Shown piece by piece: positions 45,380 through 53,366 of a stretch of 64,000 nt of DNA. Origin of the DNA: Cryobacterium glaciale. GTDB lineage: Bacteria > Actinomycetota > Actinomycetes > Actinomycetales > Microbacteriaceae. A program made the translations under genes and the position numbers. Position 1 is the first letter of the stretch, and each line of letters begins with the position of its first letter. The notes under the pieces are model-generated. The model saw only the letters and a list, made by a program, of their open reading frames with translations, ran no database searches and was not told the DNA's origin. The DNA lies in the NCBI RefSeq assembly GCF_004402535.1, contig NZ_SOEY01000028.1, forward strand, positions 248,001 to 312,000. The letters are read 5' to 3'.

Positions 45380-46168
45380 GTGTTCGCCGAAGAACGTCAA
45401 CTCTTGATCGCCGCACTCGTGGCAACCCAGGGTCGGGTCACCGTGACCGACCTCGCCACGCGATTTGCCATCACCGCCGAGACCGTACGCCGCGATCTCG
45501 ACACCCTCGAAGCCGCCCGCCAGCTGCGCCGTGTGCACGGCGGGGCCGTCGCCATCGACCGTCTGAGCCTGTCGGAGCCGAGCCTCGACGAACGCCAGAC
45601 CCAGCGTCTCGACGAGAAGTCGCGCATTTCCGACGCGGCGATGCGCATGATTCCCGCGAGCCGCACCGGTTCGATCGTGCTCGACGCCGGAAGCACCACC
45701 GAGCGTCTCGCCGACCGCCTGGCCGACTGGACGCCCGCCGTGACCGGCGACCAGCTGCTCGTGATCACCAACGCGGTACCGATCGCCGGCAAACTCTCCC
45801 GCAACGAGACCATCCAGCTGCACATTCTCGGCGGCCGCGTGCGCGGACTGACCAGCGCCATCGTCGGTGCCGGCACCGTCGCGCAGCTCGAGGCGCTCCG
45901 CCCCGACATTGCCTTCATCGGCACCAACGGCATCAGCGCCGCTTTCGGACTCAGCACCCCCGACTCGGTGGAAGCAGCCGTCAAGTCCGCCATCGTCACG
46001 TCGGCCCGGCGCGTCGTCGTGCTCGCCGATTCCAGCAAGCTCGACCAGGAAACCCTGGTCCGCTTTGCCACGCTCGCGGCGATCGATACCCTGATAACGG
46101 ATGCCGCGCCATCCGCTGAGCTCGCCGCCGCCCTCGCCGCCGCCGACGTCGACGTGGTGATCGCATGA
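45380..46168 (+). CDS. fruR: DeoR-family regulator of fructose use
   Basis: 262-aa repressor. N-terminal winged helix FAEERQLLIAALVATQGRVT, then VTDLATRFAITAETVRRDLD; LRRVHGGAV begins the sugar-phosphate-sensing domain with VLDAGSTTERLADRL, ITNAVPIA, LHILGGRVR and FIGTNGIS. GTG 45380 is chosen since GAGGAGG lies five bases upstream; GTG 45347 is an alternative without such a site. It overlaps fruK by 4 bp. By analogy it should repress the operon and be released by fructose 1-phosphate. Confidence 0.9.
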   Translation: MFAEERQLLIAALVATQGRVTVTDLATRFAITAETVRRDLDTLEAARQLRRVHGGAVAIDRLSLSEPSLDERQTQRLDEKSRISDAAMRMIPASRTGSIVLDAGSTTERLADRLADWTPAVTGDQLLVITNAVPIAGKLSRNETIQLHILGGRVRGLTSAIVGAGTVAQLEALRPDIAFIGTNGISAAFGLSTPDSVEAAVKSAIVTSARRVVVLADSSKLDQETLVRFATLAAIDTLITDAAPSAELAAALAAADVDVVIA

Positions 46169-47166
46169 TCGTCACCCTGACCCCCAACCCGAGCCTGGAC
46201 CGCACCATCGAGCTCGCCGGCCCGCTCGTGCGCGGCGAGGTGCAGCGGGCCGTTGCCGCCCACAGCGAGCCCGGCGGTAAGGGCGTCAACATCTGCCGCG
46301 CCCTCGAAGCGAGCGGCATCAGCAGCCTCGCCATCCTGCCCGGCGATGCCGACGACCCGGTGCTGCTGGCCCTGACCAGCCACCAAATTCCGCACCTCGG
46401 CCTGCCGATCGGCGCGCCGCTCCGCAGCAACGTCGCGATCACCGAACCCGACGGCACCACGACCAAGCTCAACGAACCCGGCCCGGTACTGAGCCTCGCC
46501 CAGCAGGATGCCCTCGTAGAACTCGTGCTGGAACAGTCGGTCGGAGCGAGCTGGCTCGTGCTGGCCGGTTCGGTTCCGCCCGGAGTGTCAGACGATTTCT
46601 ATGCCCGGATCATTCGTGAGCTGCGCGCTCGACTCGGCAGCCAGGCACCCAGGGTCGCCGTGGATTCCTCGGGCGGCCCGCTCGCCGCCGCCGCGCTGGC
46701 CCACCCCGACCTGCTCAAGCCCAACGGCGAGGAACTCGCCGAGCTCAGCGGACTCTTCGACGGTGACACGCTGGAGGCGAACCCCGGCCTCGTCGTCGAT
46801 GCGGCTCGCGTTCTGATCGCGGGCGGCGTAGGTGCCGTGCTCGCGACTCTCGGAGCGAGGGGCGCCGTGCTCGTCACCGCCGAGGGCAGCTGGATCGCCA
46901 CCACTCCCCCGATACTCGCCGTGAGCACCGTCGGGGCCGGCGACTCAGCACTGGCCGGCTACCTGCTGCAGAGCAATGCCGGAGCGAGTGCCCCCGACTG
47001 CCTGCGCCAGGCCGCCGCCCACGGCGCGGCCGCCGCCTCCCTGCCCGGTTCCACCGTTCCCGCCCTGCACCAAACCAACCCCAGCGCCGTCACCGTGACG
47101 GACTTTGCCCCAGCATCGGCCGCACGGCCAGTGCTGGCCACACATCCAAAGGAGGATGACCAGTGA
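46165..47166 (+). CDS. fruK: 1-phosphofructokinase
   Basis: PfkB-family kinase that makes fructose 1,6-bisphosphate from the fructose 1-phosphate produced by FruA. 333 aa. LTPNPSLDRTIEL at the N-terminus, SEPGGKGVNICRALEASG, and the ATP/catalytic motif STVGAGDSALAGYLL. Overlaps fruR (ATGA) and fruA (GTGA) by 4 bp each, so the three genes are translationally coupled. Confidence 0.94.
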   Translation: MIVTLTPNPSLDRTIELAGPLVRGEVQRAVAAHSEPGGKGVNICRALEASGISSLAILPGDADDPVLLALTSHQIPHLGLPIGAPLRSNVAITEPDGTTTKLNEPGPVLSLAQQDALVELVLEQSVGASWLVLAGSVPPGVSDDFYARIIRELRARLGSQAPRVAVDSSGGPLAAAALAHPDLLKPNGEELAELSGLFDGDTLEANPGLVVDAARVLIAGGVGAVLATLGARGAVLVTAEGSWIATTPPILAVSTVGAGDSALAGYLLQSNAGASAPDCLRQAAAHGAAAASLPGSTVPALHQTNPSAVTVTDFAPASAARPVLATHPKEDDQ

Positions 47167-49184
47167 GTGCACTGATTACCCCGGAGCTTGTTGCTCTGGA
47201 CACCCATCTCGGAACAGAGCCGAAGGACGTCATACGGCACCTGGCCGAGCTCGTCGTCGCCGCCGGCCGCGCCACCGAAATCGAGGCGCTGTACGCGGAT
47301 GCCCTCGCCCGCGAAGCGAAGACCGCCACCGGCATTCCGGGTGGCCTGGCTATCCCGCATTGCCGTTCCACCGCCGTGCTGGAGCCCACGCTCGCGCTGG
47401 CCCGCCTGTCGACCCCGGTCGATTTCGGATCCAAGGACGGCCCGGCTGACCTGGTCTTTCTCATTGCAGCACCGGACGGCGCCGACCAGGAGCACCTGAA
47501 GATTCTGGCCAAGCTGGCCAGGTCGCTCATGAAGAAGGACTTCACCGCCGCCCTGCGGTCCGCGTCGACCGCGGAGCAGATCGTCGAGCTGGTCAACAAT
47601 GTTGTCGCCCCGGTTGCCGTTGTCGCGGGCGCCCACTCCAGCGACAATGCGAACGCCGGCACCGGCCCGGCTGCGAGCGGCGCCGCGTCACCCAGCAGGG
47701 CGCGCATCGTCGCCGTCACCGCCTGCCCGACCGGCATCGCGCACACCTATATGGCCGCCGACTCGCTTGTGGCTGCGGCTAAAGCGGTCGGAGTCGACCT
47801 GCAGGTGGAAACCCAGGGTTCGGCGGGCCTCACCCCGCTCGACCCCGCCGTCATCGCCGCGGCCGACGCCGTGATCTTCGCCGTGGACGTCGACGTGCGC
47901 GGCCGGGAACGTTTCGCCGGCAAGCCCGTCATCAACGCCCCGGTCAAGCGCGGCATCGACGAACCCGGCCGGTTGATCGAGGAGGCCCTCGCGGCTGCCC
48001 TCAACCCCAACGCCCGTCGGGTCAGCGGCACCGCAGACCAGAGTGGCGCGTCGGAGGAGAGGAGCGAGCACCTGGGCCAGAAGCTCAAGCGCGCGCTGCT
48101 CACCGGTGTCAGTTACATGATTCCGTTCGTCGCCGGCGGAGGCCTGCTCATCGCCCTCGGCTTCCTGCTCGGTGGCTACGAGATCACCGAGGTCGCGGAT
48201 GACGTTGTCATCAACAACAGCCTGTTCAACCTGCCAGACGGCGGTCTCCTCACCTACCTCGGGGCGGTCTTCTTCAAGATCGGCGCCCTGTCGATGGGCT
48301 TCCTGGTTCCCGCGCTGGCCGGCTACATCTCCTTCGCCATCGCCGACCGTCCCGGCATTGCCCCCGGCTTCGTCGCCGGCGCTGTCGCCGGATTCATGGG
48401 TGCCGGGTTCCTCGGCGGCATCGTCGGCGGCCTGCTCGCCGGTGTCGTCGCCGCGAGTTTCGCCAAGCTCAACGTTCCGCGTTGGCTGCGCAGCCTGATG
48501 CCCGTCGTGATCATTCCCCTCATCGCGTCGATCGTCGCCTCCGGTTTGATGTTCATCGTTCTCGGCGGGCCGATCGCCCTGCTGACCGTCGGTCTCGGTG
48601 ACTGGCTGAACGGCATGACCGGAGCATCCGCTGTGATTCTCGGTGTCATTCTCGGCCTCATGATGGCCTTCGACCTCGGCGGACCGGTCAACAAGGTCGC
48701 CTATGCCTTCGCCGTAGCCGGCCTCGGTGCAGCAAGCCTCGCCAACCAGGCGCCGTGGCAGATCATGGCCGCGGTCATGGCAGCCGGCATGGTGCCGCCG
48801 CTCGCGATGGCCCTCGCTACCGTGATCGACAAGAAGCTGTTCAGCCTGTCCGAGCGCGAGAACGGCAAGGCGGCCTGGCTGCTCGGTGCCTCGTTCATCT
48901 CTGAAGGTGCCATTCCGTTCGCCGCCGCCGACGTCTTCCGGGTGATTCCGGCCGCCATGCTCGGCGCTGCGGTCACCGGTGGCCTGTCGATGGCCTGGAA
49001 CATCACGAGCAAAGCGCCACACGGCGGAATGTTCGTGTTCTTCGCTATCGACAACTTCTTGCTGTTCGTGCTCGCGATCGTGATCGGTACGCTGGTATCG
49101 GCGTTCGCCGTCGTCGGACTCAAGCGGTATGCCGTGCGGAAGCGCCCGGTTGATGCACCGGAAGCTGCCCTGGTCAACGCCTGA
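47163..49184 (+). CDS. fruA: PTS fructose-specific enzyme IIABC
   Basis: 673-aa fructose permease. IIA at residues 1-150 with active His in LAIPHCRSTAV; IIB near 178-280 with VTACPTGIAHTYMAADSL (phospho-Cys); IIC from about 305 with LTGVSYMIPFVAGGGLLIAL, GPVNKVAYAFA and FISEGAIPFAAADV. GTG 47163 follows AAGGAGG. The domain order A-B-C is the usual actinobacterial one. Produces cytoplasmic fructose 1-phosphate for FruK. Confidence 0.95.
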   Translation: MSALITPELVALDTHLGTEPKDVIRHLAELVVAAGRATEIEALYADALAREAKTATGIPGGLAIPHCRSTAVLEPTLALARLSTPVDFGSKDGPADLVFLIAAPDGADQEHLKILAKLARSLMKKDFTAALRSASTAEQIVELVNNVVAPVAVVAGAHSSDNANAGTGPAASGAASPSRARIVAVTACPTGIAHTYMAADSLVAAAKAVGVDLQVETQGSAGLTPLDPAVIAAADAVIFAVDVDVRGRERFAGKPVINAPVKRGIDEPGRLIEEALAAALNPNARRVSGTADQSGASEERSEHLGQKLKRALLTGVSYMIPFVAGGGLLIALGFLLGGYEITEVADDVVINNSLFNLPDGGLLTYLGAVFFKIGALSMGFLVPALAGYISFAIADRPGIAPGFVAGAVAGFMGAGFLGGIVGGLLAGVVAASFAKLNVPRWLRSLMPVVIIPLIASIVASGLMFIVLGGPIALLTVGLGDWLNGMTGASAVILGVILGLMMAFDLGGPVNKVAYAFAVAGLGAASLANQAPWQIMAAVMAAGMVPPLAMALATVIDKKLFSLSERENGKAAWLLGASFISEGAIPFAAADVFRVIPAAMLGAAVTGGLSMAWNITSKAPHGGMFVFFAIDNFLLFVLAIVIGTLVSAFAVVGLKRYAVRKRPVDAPEAALVNA

Positions 49185-49197
49185 CCCGACCGCTTCT

Positions 49198-49220
49198 CCC
49201 GCGCGGGCTACCCGCGCGGG
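49198..49220 (+). terminator. Hairpin terminator between fruA and ptsI
   Basis: CCCGCGCGGG, loop CTA, CCCGCGCGGG, 14 bp after fruA. Each arm is itself palindromic. Confidence 0.75.
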
Positions 49221-49277
49221 GCAGCAGTTCCGCAGTACAGTGACGCCAGCCGAATGCTGGGAATTTAGGAATCGAGG

Positions 49278-51014
49278 ATGATCGTGCAGACGATTTCAGG
49301 CCAGGCCAGTACCGACAAGGCCGAAACCGGCCGCACGTTCGCCGGAGTCGGCGTCAGCCCCGGCCGCATCATCGGCTCCATCCTGTTGATGCCCAAGGCC
49401 GTACGTGAGCCCGCGGTGGGCGAGCGGCTGGCCGAGGGCACCGCACCGGAGGACGCATCCGCTGCCCTGCGCACCGCCGCGAAGGCTGTGCAGACCAACC
49501 TCACTGCCCGTTCGGCTGGCGCCTCCGGCGCCGGCCGGGAGGTGCTCGAGGCCACGGCACTGATGGCGAACGACCCGATGCTGGTCAAGGCAGCTGTCAA
49601 GCTCATCACCAACGGCGCTTCGGCCGAGCGGGCCATCTGGGACGCTGCGGCCTCGGTCGCTGAGATGCTGCACAATCTCGGCGGCTACATGGCCGAGCGC
49701 GCGACCGACGTGCTCGACGTGCGCGGTCGCATCGTCGCCGAACTGCGCGGCGTTCCCGCCCCGGGAATCCCCTATTCGGACACCCCGTTCATCCTGGTCG
49801 GCGAGGACCTCGCGCCGGCCGACACCGCCACCCTCGACCCGGCCAAGGTGCTCGCGCTCGTCACCTCGAGCGGCGGACCGCAATCCCACACCGCCATCAT
49901 CGCCCGTGCCCTCGGGCTGCCGGCTGTGGTCGCCGCCGCCGGGGTCGAGGGCCTGCATGACGGCACCCTCGTGTTCGTCGACGGGGCCGCCGGCACCATT
50001 CTGGTCAATCCCGGCGCCGACGAGGTCGCCCTCGCCAAGGCGTGGGAAACGACGACCGCGGCCCTCGCCATGTTCGACGGCACCGGGCGGCTCAAAGATG
50101 GCCACCTCGTTCCCCTGCTCTCCAACGTCGGCGGCGCCAAGGATGCGGTCAAGGCCGCCGCCGCCGGAGCCCAGGGCGTCGGCCTGCTGCGCACCGAGTT
50201 CTGCTTCCTCGAACGCGACACGGAACCCACCATTGCCGAACAGGTTGAGGCCTACCGCGGCGTCTTCGACGCTTTTCCCGGCAAAAAGGTTGTCGTGCGC
50301 ACCCTCGACGCCGGCGCTGACAAGCCGCTCCCCTTTCTGACGGATGCCTCCGAGCCCAACCCGGCCCTCGGCGTGCGCGGCTACCGCACCGATTTCACCT
50401 CCCCCGGCGTGCTGGAACGTCAGCTTCAAGCCATCGCGCAGGCCGCAGATGGAACCGAAGCCCAGGTCTGGGTGATGGCCCCGATGATCTCGACCGCCGA
50501 GGAGGCCGAGCACTTCGCCGGCCTGTGTACGGCCGCCGGGCTCACGACTCCCGGCGTCATGGTCGAGGTTCCCTCGGCCGCGCTGACCGCGGCGAGCATT
50601 CTCGAACACGTGGATTTCGTCAGCCTGGGCACCAACGACCTCACCCAGTACGCCATGGCGGCTGACCGGCAGCTCGGCCCGCTCGCGGACCTCAACACCC
50701 CGTGGCAACCCGCTGTGCTGCAGTTGATTCGACTGACCGTGGCCGGGTCGCGTGACGAGGGTCACGGCAAGCCGGTCGGCGTCTGCGGCGAGGCCGCAGC
50801 CGATCCCGCCCTCGCGGTGGTTTTGGTCGGACTCGGCGTTTCGACGCTGTCGATGACCGCCAGAGCGCTTTCCGCCGTCGCCGCGGTACTGGCCAGCGTG
50901 ACGCTGCCCGAGGCGCAACAACTGGCCGCGCTGGCCCTGACCGCGCACTCCGCAACGGATGCCCGTCGCATCGTTCGCGAAAAACTCCCGATACTTAATA
51001 CGCTGGGTTTGTAA
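49278..51014 (+). CDS. ptsI: PTS enzyme I
   Basis: Phosphoenolpyruvate-protein phosphotransferase, 578 aa, the first PTS component. FAGVGVSPGRIIG at the N-terminus; active-site His204 in SSGGPQSHTAIIARALGLP; PEP-binding blocks GVGLLRTEFCFLERD, VRTLDAGADKPLPF, MAPMISTAEEAE; catalytic Cys in KPVGVCGEAAADP. TAGGA precedes ATG 49278. Followed by ptsH 43 bp later. Supplies both FruA and BglF. Confidence 0.95.
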   Translation: MIVQTISGQASTDKAETGRTFAGVGVSPGRIIGSILLMPKAVREPAVGERLAEGTAPEDASAALRTAAKAVQTNLTARSAGASGAGREVLEATALMANDPMLVKAAVKLITNGASAERAIWDAAASVAEMLHNLGGYMAERATDVLDVRGRIVAELRGVPAPGIPYSDTPFILVGEDLAPADTATLDPAKVLALVTSSGGPQSHTAIIARALGLPAVVAAAGVEGLHDGTLVFVDGAAGTILVNPGADEVALAKAWETTTAALAMFDGTGRLKDGHLVPLLSNVGGAKDAVKAAAAGAQGVGLLRTEFCFLERDTEPTIAEQVEAYRGVFDAFPGKKVVVRTLDAGADKPLPFLTDASEPNPALGVRGYRTDFTSPGVLERQLQAIAQAADGTEAQVWVMAPMISTAEEAEHFAGLCTAAGLTTPGVMVEVPSAALTAASILEHVDFVSLGTNDLTQYAMAADRQLGPLADLNTPWQPAVLQLIRLTVAGSRDEGHGKPVGVCGEAAADPALAVVLVGLGVSTLSMTARALSAVAAVLASVTLPEAQQLAALALTAHSATDARRIVREKLPILNTLGL

Positions 51015-51057
51015 CCAGCCACACTCTGCAACCCGCTCTGTCTACCTTGGAGGATCC

Positions 51058-51336
51058 ATGCCCGAACGAACCGCCGTCATTGCCAGCCGCGTCGGCCTGC
51101 ACGCCCGCCCAGCCGGAATCTTCGTCGCCGCCGTCGGCGAACTGCCCCTCGAGGTCACCATCGCGATGGCCGGCGAACCGGCTGAAGACGCCATGGACGC
51201 CTCGAGCATCCTCTCGATCATGAGCCTCGGCGCCTCCAACGGCGACACCGTCGTGCTGCGCGCCGACGGTGAGGGCGCCGACGAGGCTCTCGACTCGCTG
51301 GTCAAGATTCTCGAGACCGACCTCGACGCCGAATAG
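51058..51336 (+). CDS. ptsH: PTS phosphocarrier protein HPr
   Basis: 92-aa HPr. Phospho-His15 in SRVGLHARPAGIF. The segment DASSILSIMSLG contains the serine at the position of the regulatory Ser of low-GC HPr, though the kinase for it is generally absent in actinobacteria. GGAGG lies upstream of ATG 51058; a longer frame into ptsI is rejected. Confidence 0.95.
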   Translation: MPERTAVIASRVGLHARPAGIFVAAVGELPLEVTIAMAGEPAEDAMDASSILSIMSLGASNGDTVVLRADGEGADEALDSLVKILETDLDAE

Positions 51337-51362
51337 TCGCTCGATTCAGTTGGGTAAAACCC

Positions 51363-51391
51363 TTGGACACTCGCAAGTACGTAACTAAGCT
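51363..51391 (+). promoter_or_regulatory. Promoter upstream of the small protein/FHA pair
   Basis: -35 TTGGAC, 17-bp spacer, -10 TAAGCT in the 124-bp gap after ptsH. Predicted start about 60 bp before GTG 51461. Confidence 0.55.
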
Positions 51392-51460
51392 AGGGAAATC
51401 GGCAGGCATCCATCCGGGTACCCCGCCACTACCCTGCGTGCGACGAAGAAGGACTCCACT

Positions 51461-51733
51461 GTGACCGAACGACAGACTTACCTGGGAAACGTTGAAACCG
51501 GCGCCAGCGATGAAGCGCACACTATCAAGGACTGGGCCGATCTCGGCCAGGAAATGTGGTCGTATCTCACCGGCAAGGGCGCAGCCATCAACTACAGCTT
51601 CATTGACATGGTCGTCGAGGTTCCGCGCGATATCGGCCCCGATGCACCCCGCGCCGTGTGGAAGCTCAACGGCACCCTGCGGGTCACCACGAGCGATGAG
51701 AAGTCTCTCGGCTCCGATCCGTTCCGCAGCTAA
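51461..51733 (+). CDS. Small conserved-looking hypothetical protein
   Basis: 90-aa acidic cytoplasmic protein without membrane segment. It reads as helix (EAHTIKDWADLGQEMWSYLT) then beta strands (INYSFIDMVVEVPRD, VWKLNGTLRVTTSD). GAAGAAGGA precedes GTG 51461. It ends 2 bp before the FHA gene, so the two should work together. No family recognised. Confidence 0.75.
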   Translation: MTERQTYLGNVETGASDEAHTIKDWADLGQEMWSYLTGKGAAINYSFIDMVVEVPRDIGPDAPRAVWKLNGTLRVTTSDEKSLGSDPFRS

Positions 51734-51735
51734 TC

Positions 51736-52680
51736 GTGAGCTCCTCCGCGAGCGTACCCACGGCCTCCCCCGTCGGCCTGCACATCGACCTGGCGTTCTC
51801 GCTGGAGGAACCGACGGCCGCGCCCGATGGTTCCTCCGACGGCTCCACCGGGGACTCCTTTGGAGCCACCGACACGATGCAGGGCACGATCACCGCTGAC
51901 GGAACCGACGTGACCATCTACACGAGCAACCCGGAAATGTTCGTGCAGGGCCGCGCTCTCAACCTGGAACCGCTGCGCGCACTGGCCGCGGAGCTGGCTG
52001 CCCGAAAACTGACCGTCTCCATCACCGGGCCGGTCGGGCTGATCGCCCGCCTAGGTGACGTGCAGGCATCCGTCACGCAACGGCTCGTGACGCGGTCGCC
52101 GCACATCGTTCTCGGGTCGCGAAACGCGCTGGGTCCGCTCGTGCAGGCACGCCTGCGCGGGCAGGCACGGATGCCGGTGGCTATCCCGCTGCCGCCGACG
52201 ACCGTGTTCCCCCTCGCACCGACCTTCGACCGGCGCAGCCGCCGCACGGTCACCACGACGCACTACACGCCGGGAAGCGGGCGTCCGCGCCTCATCTTCG
52301 TCGTGGGGTCACAAAACTGGAACGGGCAGATGCCCCGGGAATTCAACCTGTTGTCGGGCACGACCACGATCGGGTCGTCGCCCGAAGCCGACCTGCAGCT
52401 GCCGGGGTTGAAGCCGCTGCACGCCGAGATTCGCCACGATGACAACGACGAGTACCGCCTGTTCGCCATCGGTGAGGTCGCGGGGAGCTCGCGCCCAACC
52501 GACGACGGCCGCAGCATCGGCAACGGGCAGATTCTACGCACCGGTTCGCGGCTCGAAATGGGTCCGTGGCGGATGGGCTACTTTCGGGAGGAGTTCGCCG
52601 ATCACGGCCGTCCGTTCGGCGGACGGGTCGGCGGCGAACTGGCCGTGCAGAAGCCGCAGCCGCCCCGGCCGCGCGCCTGA
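51736..52680 (+). CDS. FHA-domain protein
   Basis: 314 aa. The C-terminal part is a forkhead-associated domain that binds phosphothreonine: FNLLSGTTTIGSSPEADLQL, LHAEIRHDDNDEYRLFAIG, with the Gly-Ser and Ser/His-type contacts in place (Ser of GSSPEAD; LHAEI replaces the usual SRxH-Ala). The N-terminal 150 residues are of unknown fold: a Ser/Asp/Thr-rich start and a basic region ITGPVGLIARLGDVQASVTQ. No membrane segment. GTG 51736 is used. The partner kinase is not in the window. Confidence 0.82.
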   Translation: MSSSASVPTASPVGLHIDLAFSLEEPTAAPDGSSDGSTGDSFGATDTMQGTITADGTDVTIYTSNPEMFVQGRALNLEPLRALAAELAARKLTVSITGPVGLIARLGDVQASVTQRLVTRSPHIVLGSRNALGPLVQARLRGQARMPVAIPLPPTTVFPLAPTFDRRSRRTVTTTHYTPGSGRPRLIFVVGSQNWNGQMPREFNLLSGTTTIGSSPEADLQLPGLKPLHAEIRHDDNDEYRLFAIGEVAGSSRPTDDGRSIGNGQILRTGSRLEMGPWRMGYFREEFADHGRPFGGRVGGELAVQKPQPPRPRA

Positions 52681-52696
52681 CCCTGGCCGCCACCGC

Positions 52697-52731
52697 GTGG
52701 GGGTGCCGCACCAGCCGTGCGACACCCTCAC
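52697..52731. terminator. Bidirectional hairpin between FHA and DUF2231 genes
   Basis: 15-bp stem with two mismatches (52697-52711 with 52717-52731), loop CAGCC. It lies between convergent genes and overlaps the end of the DUF2231 gene by 4 bp. Confidence 0.7.
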
Positions 52732-53234
52732 GAAGTGAAGACGTCGGTCCAGACCGCTCTCGACCCTGACTCCCCGATCAGCGCGACCGTGACGACCGCA
52801 CCGATCGCGCTGACCAGAACGACCAGGTCGAGCACGACGGTCGCCACGAGCCGCCCCGTACGGTTCGGCAGAGCGGATGCGAAACGGGCACCCTCAGCGG
52901 CGATATAGCGGTACCAGACCCACTGCAGCGCGGCCGCGAGGAACAGGGCGATCACCCACGGGAGCATCGTCGTGCCGAGCGACGTGTGCGCGCCCAGCAG
53001 CGGGCTGACATTGACGAGGCGCGACTGCAGCCACTCTCCCGCCTGCACCGCGACCGGAACCAGCACGAGCGCCGCGAGGGCGACGAGCGGCGTCACGATG
53101 CCCAGTCGCCGCCGAGCGACCGGCCAGAAAGCCGTAAGCACCGCGCACAGCGCGGCCAGCGGCACCACGATCACGACGGCGTGCACGATCAGCACGTGCA
53201 GCGGCAGTCCGTTGAATTCCCAATCAATGATCAT
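52728..53234 (-). CDS. DUF2231-like membrane protein
   Basis: 168-aa membrane protein with four hydrophobic segments. The start NGLPLHVLIVHAVVIVVPLA matches the DUF2231 pattern with two histidines in the first helix, which may bind heme or metal. Further helices: VTPLVALAALVLVPVAVQAG, LPWVIALFLAAALQWVWY, VLDLVVLVSAIGAVVTVAL. Function unknown. Divergent from ggt with 132 bp between. Confidence 0.78.
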   Translation of the reverse strand: MIIDWEFNGLPLHVLIVHAVVIVVPLAALCAVLTAFWPVARRRLGIVTPLVALAALVLVPVAVQAGEWLQSRLVNVSPLLGAHTSLGTTMLPWVIALFLAAALQWVWYRYIAAEGARFASALPNRTGRLVATVVLDLVVLVSAIGAVVTVALIGESGSRAVWTDVFTS

Positions 53235-53366
53235 AATGCGTCTCCAGTTCAAAGCTGTGACTTCGGGGGACTCAGAATGGGCGGTCGGGCCGCTTGGCCT
53301 GATCATTGCACGATTCCATCCGGCAGACCCGCAACCTTCTTGCTGGTCTCGTGCGAGGGTAGACGG

